Shown here one piece after another: positions 15,568 through 22,591 of a stretch of DNA of 41,360 bases. The first letter of the stretch is position 1. Each line of letters starts with the position of its first letter. Below the pieces are notes generated by a model. The model did not search any database, was not told where the DNA came from, and worked only from the letters and a program-made list of their open reading frames with translations. The translations under genes were made by a program, and so were the position numbers. This DNA comes from Kineosporia sp. R_H_3 (GTDB taxonomy: Bacteria; Actinomycetota; Actinomycetes; Actinomycetales; Kineosporiaceae): contig NZ_MWLL01000116.1 of NCBI RefSeq assembly GCF_002198675.1, positions 1-41,360 of the forward strand, read 5' to 3'.

Positions 15568-17034
15568 ATGACCGCTGTGCTGTCCCACCTCGAGAACGAC
15601 ACCTGTCCGCCCGCCGACCCCTGTGCGCAGGGCGCGCCCGTGGCCCGCACCGCCACCGCCACGTACGCGCCCGTCGTCCGCCCGCTGCTGCCCGTCGTCG
15701 GGCGCGACCTGCGCAGCCCGGTCGTCCCCGGCGGCACCGTCCGGTACGCCAACCTCGACTACGCCGCGAGCGCGCCGGCCCTGCAGACCGTCGCCGACCA
15801 CGTCTGCAGCGGCCTGGAGCACTACGCGAGCGTGCACCGCGGCGCGGGCTACGCCTCGCAGGTGAGCACCGCGATCTACGAGGGCACCCGGGCCACGGTC
15901 GCGGCGTTCGTCGGCGCCCGCCCGGACGACGTCGTCGTCGTCACCCGGAACACGACCGACGCGCTCAACCTGCTCGCGTCCGCGGTGCAGACCGACGGCC
16001 CCGGCGGCGGCGAGGTCGTCTTCCTCGACGTCGAGCACCACGCGAACCTGCTGCCGTGGACCCGGCTGCCGCACCGCTGCGTGCCCGCGCAGGAGACGGT
16101 CGCGGGCACGCTCGCCGCGCTCGAGGCCTCGCTCGCGCAGCGCCCCGCGACGCTCGTCGCCGTCACGGGTGCGAGCAACGTCACCGGCGAGGTGCTGCCC
16201 GTCGCGGACGTCGTCCGGATCGCGCACGCGCACGGCGCCCGGGTCGTCGTCGACGGCGCCCAGCTCGTGCCGCACCGCCGCGTCGACCTCGCCGCGATCG
16301 GCGCCGACTACCTCGCGTTCTCCGGCCACAAGGTCTACGCCCCCTTCGGTGCGGGCGTCCTCGTCGGCCGCCGGGACTGGCTCGACGCCGCACCGGCCTA
16401 CCTCGCCGGCGGCGGCGCCGTCCGCACCGTCGACACCGCGGACAGCCCGGACTCCGCGACGACGCAGTGGGCCCCGGCCCCGCAGCGTCACGAGGGCGGC
16501 ACCCCGAACGTGCTCGGCGCCGCGGCGCTCGCCCAGGCCTGCCGTGACCTCGCCGGGCTGCCCGAGGGCGCGCTCGAGGCGCACGAGGCGTCCCTCGTGG
16601 CCCGCCTCGAGGAGGGCCTCGGCCGGATCCCGGGCGTCGAGGTGCTCCGGATCTGGGCGGACTCCCCCGACCGGGTCGGCGTCGTCGGCTTCACCGTCGC
16701 CGGCCACGACCCGGGCCGGGTCGCCGCGTACCTGTCCGCCGAGCACGGCATCGGCGTCCGCGACGGCAAGTTCTGCGCGCACCCGCTGCTGGCCCGGCTC
16801 GGGCACGGGGACGGTGCGGTCCGGGCGTCGCTCGGGGTCGGCTCGTCGTCCGAGGACGTCGACCGGCTCCTCGCGGCGGTCGAGCAGCTCGTCGTCGAGG
16901 GCGAGACCTGGGAGTACACGCTCGAGAGCGGACGCTGGACGCCCGTCGCGGACCCGCGCCCGCTGCCGGACTTCCTCGCCGGGATCGTCTCCGGGACGCT
17001 GCCGCCGGCCGGGACGTCGCCCTGCCAGGGCTGA
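15568..17034 (+). CDS. Class V aminotransferase fold protein (cysteine desulfurase-like), SAM-riboswitch controlled
   Basis: The 488-residue PLP enzyme belongs to the SufS/CsdA/NifS-like group. It has EHHANLLPW (stacking His at 157/158), VVVDGAQ (Asp229 to the pyridine nitrogen), SGHKVYAP (Schiff-base Lys255) and GKFCAHP (Cys403, where group II desulfurases have the active Cys). These enzymes take sulfur or selenium from cysteine-type amino acids. About 40 residues precede the fold, longer than usual. ATG 15568 has GGAGGAG just upstream inside a hairpin. Placement behind a SAM-IV riboswitch implies a role in methionine, cysteine or SAM supply rather than Fe-S assembly; no suf genes are adjacent. 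Confidence 0.85.
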   Translation: MTAVLSHLENDTCPPADPCAQGAPVARTATATYAPVVRPLLPVVGRDLRSPVVPGGTVRYANLDYAASAPALQTVADHVCSGLEHYASVHRGAGYASQVSTAIYEGTRATVAAFVGARPDDVVVVTRNTTDALNLLASAVQTDGPGGGEVVFLDVEHHANLLPWTRLPHRCVPAQETVAGTLAALEASLAQRPATLVAVTGASNVTGEVLPVADVVRIAHAHGARVVVDGAQLVPHRRVDLAAIGADYLAFSGHKVYAPFGAGVLVGRRDWLDAAPAYLAGGGAVRTVDTADSPDSATTQWAPAPQRHEGGTPNVLGAAALAQACRDLAGLPEGALEAHEASLVARLEEGLGRIPGVEVLRIWADSPDRVGVVGFTVAGHDPGRVAAYLSAEHGIGVRDGKFCAHPLLARLGHGDGAVRASLGVGSSSEDVDRLLAAVEQLVVEGETWEYTLESGRWTPVADPRPLPDFLAGIVSGTLPPAGTSPCQG

Positions 17035-17070
17035 GCCGCTTCCGGGGCTGAGCCGCTTCCGGGGCTGAGC
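17028..17070. repeat. 17-base tandem repeat, 2.5 copies
   Basis: The unit GGGCTGAGCCGCTTCCG occurs at 17028-17044 and 17045-17061, with a partial third copy to 17070. The stop codon of the aminotransferase gene lies in the first copy, and each copy repeats the TGA. It looks like a recent slippage duplication. Confidence 0.85.
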
Positions 17071-17107
17071 GCATGCCGTGGCCGGACGGGTACGGCACCC
17101 TGGGGCG

Positions 17108-18169
17108 GTGAGCTCCTCGCCGTCCCCCCGGGACCCCGTCGCCGACCTGCGCCGGATCGCCTTCCTCCTCGAGCGCAGCCTGCAGTCCAGCTACAAGGTC
17201 AAGGCGTTCCGCGGGGCGTCGACGGCGATCGCCGTCCTGCCCGCGGGCCGGCTCGAGGAGGCCGTGGCCCGCAACGAGCTCACCGCGCTCAAAGGCGTCG
17301 GGGACTCGACGGCGAAGGTCATCACGGCGTCGCTGCGCGGCGAGGAGCCGGAGTACCTCGCGCGGCTCGAGCGCGAGGTCGGCGGGCCGCTGGTCGAGGG
17401 CGGCGACACGCTGCGCGCGGCGCTGCGCGGGGACCTGCACTGCCACTCGGACTGGTCGGACGGCGGGTCGCCGATCGAGGACATGGCGGTCACGGCGCTC
17501 GAGCTCGGGCACGAGTACACGGCGCTCACCGACCACTCGCCGCGGCTCACCGTCGCGCGCGGGCTCACCGCCGAGCGGCTGCGCCGGCAGCTGGACGTCG
17601 TCGCGCGGCTCAACGAGCAGCTCGCACCGTTCCGGCTGCTCACCGGGATCGAGGTGGACATCCTCGACGACGGCTCGCTCGACCAGGAGGAGGACCTGCT
17701 CGCCGAGCTCGACGTCGTCGTCGCGAGCGTCCACAGCAAGCTGCAGATGGAACCGGCCGCGATGACCCGGCGGATGGTCGCCGCGGTCTCGAACCCGCAC
17801 GTCGACATCCTCGGGCACTGCACCGGCCGGTACGTCACGACGAACACCCGCACCGGCAAGCCCCGGGCGGAGTCCCGGTTCGACGCCGAGAAGGTCTTCT
17901 CCGCGTGCGTCGAGCACGGCGTCGCGGTCGAGATCAACTCCCGCCCGGAGCGGCTCGACCCGCCCAGACGCCTTCTGCGGCAGGCGGTCGAGGCGGGGTG
18001 CATCTTCTCCGTCGACACCGACGCGCACGCCCCCGGCCAGCTCGACTGGCAGCCCTACGGCTGCGCCCGCGGCGAGGAGTGCGGCGTCACCGCCGACCGC
18101 GTCGTGTCGGCGTGGGCGCTCGACGACCTGCTCGCCTGGACGGCGGACCACACGTCCCGCCCGGCCTGA
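17108..18169 (+). CDS. PHP-domain phosphoesterase with N-terminal helix-hairpin-helix region
   Basis: The 353-residue product has an N-terminal HhH-like domain (about 10-95, with LTALKGVGDSTAKVI). A PHP metal-dependent phosphoesterase domain starts at GDLHCHSDWSDGG (His111, His113), continues with ALTDHSP, GIEVDIL and HVDILGHCTGR, and ends with SVDTDAHAPGQL. This is the C-terminal arrangement of bacterial PolX-type DNA repair polymerases but without the polymerase palm domain. It may process DNA ends or another phosphoester. GTG 17108 is preferred by family start position; GTG 17078 in the same frame would add 10 residues. Confidence 0.83.
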   Translation: MSSSPSPRDPVADLRRIAFLLERSLQSSYKVKAFRGASTAIAVLPAGRLEEAVARNELTALKGVGDSTAKVITASLRGEEPEYLARLEREVGGPLVEGGDTLRAALRGDLHCHSDWSDGGSPIEDMAVTALELGHEYTALTDHSPRLTVARGLTAERLRRQLDVVARLNEQLAPFRLLTGIEVDILDDGSLDQEEDLLAELDVVVASVHSKLQMEPAAMTRRMVAAVSNPHVDILGHCTGRYVTTNTRTGKPRAESRFDAEKVFSACVEHGVAVEINSRPERLDPPRRLLRQAVEAGCIFSVDTDAHAPGQLDWQPYGCARGEECGVTADRVVSAWALDDLLAWTADHTSRPA

Positions 18170-18205
18170 CGGGGCCCGCGGCGGCGCGATCCGTCGTCCG
18201 GGCGT

Positions 18206-18279
18206 GACCTAGGACCCGACGCGTGACGGATCCGTGAACGCTCACGGGTCGGTCGCCGGCCCGGGGCGACCTAGGGCCC
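18206..18279 (+). promoter_or_regulatory. Paired palindromic boxes upstream of the stress protein gene
   Basis: GACCTAGGACCC (18206-18217) and GACCTAGGGCCC (18268-18279) differ at one base and start exactly 62 bases apart, close to six helical turns. Both have GGG a few bases before them, giving a loose GGGnnnGACCTAGGnCCC palindrome. They sit 77-150 bases before the start of a universal stress protein gene. The shape resembles DevR/DosR hypoxia boxes, which control usp genes in mycobacteria; this assignment is inference. Confidence 0.55.
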
Positions 18280-18355
18280 GGGGGGTGCGCCACGGGCATG
18301 GCCGACGCTGACAACGACCAGCGGGGGACGCCGCCGTGGCGTGGAGGTGAGGGAC

Positions 18356-18904
18356 ATGCGCGACCGGACCGAGGACGACGCGGCGCACCCCGTGCGGGGC
18401 GACGTCCGCGACGAGGCCTGGGACCTCATCGCGTCGCCCGCCTGGCGCCCGCCGTCGCCGCGGACCCCGTTCGACGTCACGCCGCCGGTGCTCGTCGGGC
18501 TCGACGGCGGCGTCGGTGGTGAACGGGCCCTCGAGTGGGCGCTGCGCGAGGCCCAGGAGCAGGGCGCGCCGGTGCGCGCCGTCACCGCCTGGTCGTGGGA
18601 CGCCCGGCTCCTGGCCGCCGTCGGCGGCCGTGCCGCCCGGCAGGTCGAGCAGGCCCGCCTCCTCCAGGAGGAGCAGCTCGCCCGGGTGCTGCGTCGCTTC
18701 GGCCCCGTGCACTGCCGCATCGAGACCGTCCTCGGCGAGGGTGACGCGGCCAGCCTGCTCCTCGAGGAGTCCCGTCGCGCCCGTCTGCTCGTCGTCGGCA
18801 GCCACGCCGAACCCGGCCGCCCGGACGTCGGCTCCGTCGCCCGCGCCTGCGTCCGGCTCGCGGCCTGCCCGGTCGTCGTCGTCCCGGTCCGCCTCACCGC
18901 CTGA
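18356..18904 (+). CDS. Universal stress protein (UspA family)
   Basis: The 182-residue protein has a 45-residue lead and then one Usp domain: VLVGLDGGVGGERALEWALREA, an acidic/hydrophobic middle and LLVVGSHAEPGRPDVGSVARACVRLAACPVVVVPV. The ATP-binding signature of this family (GxxG-x9-G[ST]) is shortened here to GSHAEPGRPDVGS, so ATP binding is uncertain. Usp proteins help cells survive starvation, hypoxia or other stress. ATG 18356 has GGAGG 8 bases upstream; an in-frame ATG-like start at 18341 is less good. The twin palindromes upstream suggest stress-responsive control. Confidence 0.85.
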   Translation: MRDRTEDDAAHPVRGDVRDEAWDLIASPAWRPPSPRTPFDVTPPVLVGLDGGVGGERALEWALREAQEQGAPVRAVTAWSWDARLLAAVGGRAARQVEQARLLQEEQLARVLRRFGPVHCRIETVLGEGDAASLLLEESRRARLLVVGSHAEPGRPDVGSVARACVRLAACPVVVVPVRLTA

Positions 18905-18911
18905 CCGAACC

Positions 18912-18987
18912 CCGCTCATGCTCGGGATCGGTACCGTTCCGGGCGCTCCGGACCGCGAGATCCGGTACCGGGCGTGAGCATGGGCGG
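18912..18987. repeat. 76-bp palindromic repeat, copy 1
   Basis: This begins 7 bases after the stress protein gene, between convergent genes. The arms are CCGCTCATGCTCG at the left and its near-complement at the right (two mismatches). Inside are GTACCG/CGGTAC and TCCGG/CCGGA pairings, so it can fold as a multi-stem structure. It matches copy 2 (19557-19632) at 69 of 76 positions by my count. It may serve as a bidirectional terminator. Confidence 0.85.
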
Positions 18988-19061
18988 CCCCGACCACGCC
19001 GCAACCAGAACCGTCCCGTGGAGCCGTCTCGCGCTGCGCGGTGCGGGTGGTCGCGTGCGGC

Positions 19062-19520
19062 TCAGTGGATCGCCAGATGGTCGCGGACGAGGCCGGAGAT
19101 CCGGTCGCGCTCGCTCTCGGCGACGGGTTCGTCGTCCGCGTAGCCGAAGATCCGCGGGCCGAGCCGCTCCGGCGGCAGGTCGGGCATCCGCGGGACGACG
19201 TGGACGTGCACGTGCTCGAACCCCGGCCGTTCCGCGAGGAGCATCGTGTACGTCTTCGTGCAGCCGACGACCGCACGCAGCGCCGCCGTGACCCGGACGA
19301 GCAGCCGCCCCATCGCCTCGCCCTCCGCCTCGGTCAGCTCGTCGAGCGCGAGGACGTGCCGCTGCGGCACGAGCACGAACCACCCGGGCAGACCGCCCTC
19401 GAAGTTGTGCGCGAGGTACCAGCCGGCCTCGACCCAGGTCGCCTCCCGCACGGGCAGCGCCCCGAGCCGGGCGCTGATCGAGCACGCGTAGCAGCCCGTG
19501 GGGACGGCGGCTCCGGTCAT
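19062..19520 (-). CDS. HIT-family protein
   Basis: The 152-residue protein has the histidine triad HVHVHVVPR (His103, His105, His107), which cleaves nucleotide phosphoramidates, dinucleoside polyphosphates or similar. An N-terminal CYAC pair is typical of HIT proteins with a structural zinc. LVPQRHVLALDELTEAE is the usual helix lead-in. ATG 19520 has a G-rich run just upstream as ribosome site. The gene stands alone and is bracketed by two copies of a 76-bp palindromic repeat. Confidence 0.87.
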   Translation of the reverse strand: MTGAAVPTGCYACSISARLGALPVREATWVEAGWYLAHNFEGGLPGWFVLVPQRHVLALDELTEAEGEAMGRLLVRVTAALRAVVGCTKTYTMLLAERPGFEHVHVHVVPRMPDLPPERLGPRIFGYADDEPVAESERDRISGLVRDHLAIH

Positions 19521-19556
19521 GCCCCCATCCTGCAGCCACCCGGCCCGTCCAGGACA

Positions 19557-19632
19557 CCGCTCATGCTCGGGCTCGGTACCGTTCCGGGCGCTCCGGACCG
19601 CCGGATCCGGTACGCGGCGCGAGCATGAGCGG
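19557..19632. repeat. 76-bp palindromic repeat, copy 2
   Basis: Arms CCGCTCATGCTCG (19557-19569) and CGAGCATGAGCGG (19620-19632) are perfect 13-bp complements. Inner pairings are the same as in copy 1. It lies 17 bases past the stop of the P450 gene, upstream of the HIT gene. Outward of the right arm, GTTC continues a symmetry with the left flank of copy 1: GAACCCCGCTCATGCTCG at 18907-18924 is exactly repeated, inverted, at 19620-19637. Confidence 0.87.
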
Positions 19633-19648
19633 GGTTCAGGGCAGGCCG

Positions 19649-21094
19649 TCAGCGGGGGGTCAGGCGGAGCGGGAGGCCGCCGCGGGGACGCAGGGTCACG
19701 AGGGCGTCGACGGTCGGCGGCGGCACCCCGTCGGGGCGGCTGACGGTGCGGTCGCGGAGCAGGCCGGCGAGCACGAGGACGGACTCGACGACCGCCATGT
19801 CGCGGCCGATGCACAGCCGGGGGCCGGCGCCGAACGGCACGTAGTCGCCGCGCGCCGGGCCGCGGGACGGCGGGGCGTCGCCGAGGAAGCGCCCCGGGTC
19901 GAACCGGCGCGGGTCGGGCCACGACCGCGCACGGCGGTGCAGGAGCCACGGGCTGAGCAGGACGAGCGTCCCGGCCGGGATCGCGACCTCGCTGACGACG
20001 TCGTCCGCGAGCGCGCGCCGGGTGATGACCCAGGCCGGCGGGTAGAGCCGCAGCGCCTCGTCGACGACGGCGCGGGTGTACGGCAGGTGCGGGACGTCGT
20101 CCCACCCCGGGGCACGACCGGCGAGGACGGCGTCCAGCTCGGCGTGCAGCCGGGCCTGCACCTGCGGCGACGAGGCGAGCAGGTCGAGGGTCCACGTGAG
20201 GGACGACGCGACGGTCTCGTGGCCGGCGATGACGAGCGTGAGGATCTCGTCGCGGACCTCGCGCGGCGCGAGCCCGCCGTCGGCCCCGGCCTCCCCCGCG
20301 TCGACGGCGGCGAGCAGCAGCGCGAGGACGTCGCCGTCGTCCGGCCCGACGCCGCGGGCGCGGCGCTGCGCGACGAGGTCCGCGCACACCGCGTCGAGGG
20401 TCGCGACGGCCCGGCGCAGCCTGTACCGGCGGGGGGTGGGGAGCCAGCCGGGCAGCGGGGACGCCGCGGTCCGGACGACGGCGTGCAGCGCGGTGTCGAC
20501 GGCCCCGACGACACGCTCGCCGACCGGGCGCAGGTCGGCGGCGAAGAGGGTGCGGCCGACGACCTCGAGCATCGCGCGCATCGCGGCGCCGTCGGCGTCC
20601 ACGACCCCGCCCGGGCCGGCGGCGTCCCACTCCGCGCGCATCCGCTGCGCCGCCGTCCCGGCCGCCTGTGCGACGGCCTCGAGCGAGCGCGGGTGGAACG
20701 CGGGCTGCGCGACCCGGCGGTGCCGCCGCCACACCTCGCCGTCCGTCGTGAGCAGGCCCGCGCCGGTGACCAGGGACAGCGCGCCGTACTGGAGCGTCGC
20801 CTTGCCGTAGCCCCGCGCGTTGTCGACGAGCACCCGGCGCGCACCCTCGGGCGTGTTCACGAGGAGCACCTGGCCGCGCGGCATCGGGAAGGCGACGAGG
20901 TCGCCGTACCGGGCGACGAGCCCGTCGAGGAACGTCAGCGGGTCGCGCCGGATCGCCGGGACGGCGCGGAGCATGTCGAGCGGCAGCGGCCCGTCGACGT
21001 CGAGGCCGGTGTAGCGCGCGTTGCGCCGAGGACCGGAGCGCCCGGGGGGCGCCGGGGACGCGGGGGTCGCCGGCTCCGCCGTCACGGGGTCCAC
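19649..21094 (-). CDS. Cytochrome P450
   Basis: The 481-residue product carries every P450 landmark: the I-helix AGHET (290-294), ExxR as EALR (346-349) and the heme loop FGAGPRLCIG with ligand Cys428. Without a membrane anchor or fused reductase, it needs separate ferredoxin partners, none of which is adjacent. The sequence style (RRHRRVAQPAFHPR, KATLQYG, PPAWVITRRA) resembles bacterial fatty-acid or terpene hydroxylases of the CYP110/CYP102-like clan, but the substrate is unknown. Start is GTG 21094, with GTG 21085 as alternative. It lies 16 bases behind the GroES-like gene on the same strand. Confidence 0.9.
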   Translation of the reverse strand: MDPVTAEPATPASPAPPGRSGPRRNARYTGLDVDGPLPLDMLRAVPAIRRDPLTFLDGLVARYGDLVAFPMPRGQVLLVNTPEGARRVLVDNARGYGKATLQYGALSLVTGAGLLTTDGEVWRRHRRVAQPAFHPRSLEAVAQAAGTAAQRMRAEWDAAGPGGVVDADGAAMRAMLEVVGRTLFAADLRPVGERVVGAVDTALHAVVRTAASPLPGWLPTPRRYRLRRAVATLDAVCADLVAQRRARGVGPDDGDVLALLLAAVDAGEAGADGGLAPREVRDEILTLVIAGHETVASSLTWTLDLLASSPQVQARLHAELDAVLAGRAPGWDDVPHLPYTRAVVDEALRLYPPAWVITRRALADDVVSEVAIPAGTLVLLSPWLLHRRARSWPDPRRFDPGRFLGDAPPSRGPARGDYVPFGAGPRLCIGRDMAVVESVLVLAGLLRDRTVSRPDGVPPPTVDALVTLRPRGGLPLRLTPR

Positions 21095-21110
21095 GCCGGG
21101 CGCCGGACGG

Positions 21111-21467
21111 TCAGAGGTACAGGCCGGTCTGACCGTCCGCGACGCGCGGCGCCGCGACGGCGTGGATGTCCCGCTCGCGCAGGAGCACGTACTGGCCGCC
21201 CTGGAGCTCGACCTCGGAGCGGTCCTCGGGGTCGAAGAGCACCCGGTCGCCGACCTCGACGTGCCGGACGTTCTGGCCCACGGCGACGACCTCGGCCCAC
21301 GCGAGACGCTTGCCGACGGCGGCGGTCGCCGGGATGACGATGCCCGCGGTCGAGCGCCGCTCCCCGGCCTCGCCGTCGGTCGAGACGAGCACCCTGTCGT
21401 GGAGCATGCGGATGGGCAGGCGGGCCGCGTCGGTCCCGCCGAGCGGCGCGGCCGTCGGGGTCGTCAT
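21111..21467 (-). CDS. GroES-like co-chaperonin family protein
   Basis: The 118-residue product has the Cpn10 layout: IRMLHDRVLVSTD, a mobile-loop-like segment (GEAGERRSTAGIVIPATA), KRLAWAEVVAVGQNVRHVEVGDRVLFD and a final YVLLRERDIHAV. It is longer than ordinary GroES (about 97), with extra residues at both ends. No groEL is next to it, so it may be the known actinobacterial GroES-like paralogue of unclear role rather than the main co-chaperonin. ATG 21467. It sits between DUF427 and P450 genes on one strand, probably co-transcribed. Confidence 0.82.
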   Translation of the reverse strand: MTTPTAAPLGGTDAARLPIRMLHDRVLVSTDGEAGERRSTAGIVIPATAAVGKRLAWAEVVAVGQNVRHVEVGDRVLFDPEDRSEVELQGGQYVLLRERDIHAVAAPRVADGQTGLYL

Positions 21468-21488
21468 GCCCCGAACGGTACTGCCCGG

Positions 21489-22016
21489 TCACCAGAACCG
21501 GCTGCCCGGGACCCCCTTGAACGGCCCGACGACGCGCTGCGTCACCCAGCCGCCGTAGAAGCCGCCGTCCTGGCCGCGCACGGTCTCGCCGTCGACGGTC
21601 ACGTGGTCCATCCGGTCCGGGTAGAGCGCGACGTGGCCGGCGAGCGCCTCGTAGCCGGCCGTCGGGTCGGGGTAGGTCCAGGCGGCGGACGGCGCGACGC
21701 GCGCGGCGCCGTCCGGGCCGGGCCCGCCGACGACGTCGAGGTAGCCCGCCATGCCCTTGAACTCGCACCACGAGGACCCGGCCGCCGGCCGGAACGCCCC
21801 CTCGGCGGCGTCCGCGAGCGGCAGGTAGTACGTCGGCGGGTGGCTCGTCTCGAGCACCCGCAGCGCACGCCGGGTCTCGAGGACGACGAGCCCGCCGAGC
21901 ACGACGACGACGTGCTCGGACGACGGCTCGACCCGGGGCGGGCGCGGGTAGTCCCACACCGACTCCTGGCCGGGCCCGGGCACCTCGGGGACGACCCCGG
22001 GCGGCAGCGGGCGCAC
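21489..22016 (-). CDS. DUF427 domain protein
   Basis: The 175-residue product matches DUF427: WDYPRPPRVEPSSEHVVVVLGG, then TSHPPTYYLP, then SSWCEFKGMAGYLDV and AWTYPDPTAGYEAL. The family forms a small beta-rich fold and has no established activity. GTG 22016 is 8 bases from the stop of the DUF3618 gene upstream, so the two are probably translated from one message. Confidence 0.85.
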   Translation of the reverse strand: MRPLPPGVVPEVPGPGQESVWDYPRPPRVEPSSEHVVVVLGGLVVLETRRALRVLETSHPPTYYLPLADAAEGAFRPAAGSSWCEFKGMAGYLDVVGGPGPDGAARVAPSAAWTYPDPTAGYEALAGHVALYPDRMDHVTVDGETVRGQDGGFYGGWVTQRVVGPFKGVPGSRFW

Positions 22017-22024
22017 GGAGCCGC

Positions 22025-22384
22025 TCAGCCCTTCCTGCGGCGGCGGCGCAGCACGACGGACAGGAGAACGAACAGCGCGACGGCGGCCGCGACGGCACCG
22101 ACGCGCTCGGCCCGCAGGTCACCCTGAGGCGTGTAGACGGCGGCCTGCAGCCGGCCCTTGGCGTCCTCGACCCCGCGGGCGGCGAGCGCCTTCGGGTGCG
22201 CCCGCTCGACGAGCTCGTCGACGGTGGCGGCGAGGTGCTCGCGCCGCCGGGCGATCTCGGCCTCGATCGTCGCCGGGTCGCTGCTGCGCCGCGCGACGAC
22301 CTCGCCGTCCAGAGCGGCGCGCTCGACCTCGGCGGCCACCTTCTCGACCGCCGCCTGGGTTCGTGCCGCTTCGTCCGTGCTCAC
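22025..22384 (-). CDS. DUF3618 membrane protein
   Basis: The 119-residue product has the DUF3618 core DPATIEAEIARRREHLAATV plus DELVERAHPKALA (about 37-70) and one membrane helix near the C-terminus (about 96-113) followed by RRRRRKG. Proteins of this type usually pair with phage-holin-like and stress membrane proteins in actinobacteria; function unknown. The GTG at 22384 is fixed by a strong GGAGGTG 6 bases upstream, against a longer open frame. It is first in the minus-strand run DUF3618, DUF427, GroES-like, P450. Confidence 0.85.
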   Translation of the reverse strand: MSTDEAARTQAAVEKVAAEVERAALDGEVVARRSSDPATIEAEIARRREHLAATVDELVERAHPKALAARGVEDAKGRLQAAVYTPQGDLRAERVGAVAAAVALFVLLSVVLRRRRRKG

Positions 22385-22515
22385 GGGCCCCACCTCCTGA
22401 GGAATCACGCTATGCCACCGGGAGCAACCGCACATCCGCCGTCGGTCACGGCGCGTCGCAGCGCGTCGCCGCGCATCGGTCGGCCGTTACCGAGTCGAGA
22501 CCGCTTTGCTCTTGT

Positions 22516-22531
22516 GTTCCACAGGCTGAAC
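22516..22531 (+). promoter_or_regulatory. Putative IclR operator, site 1
   Basis: GTTCCACAGGCTGAAC lies 76 bases before the first gene of the sugar-acid operon. It shares 15 of 16 bases with site 2 (28218-28233). A TATCTG hexamer at 22541-22546 could be the -10, so a bound regulator would overlap the promoter. The outer GTTC/GAAC are inverted. Confidence 0.6.
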
Positions 22532-22591
22532 GGCGTTCCATATCTGGCACAGCCCGGAGCGGTGCTGGTCGAGGGCGACGGAGGTGGCGGC

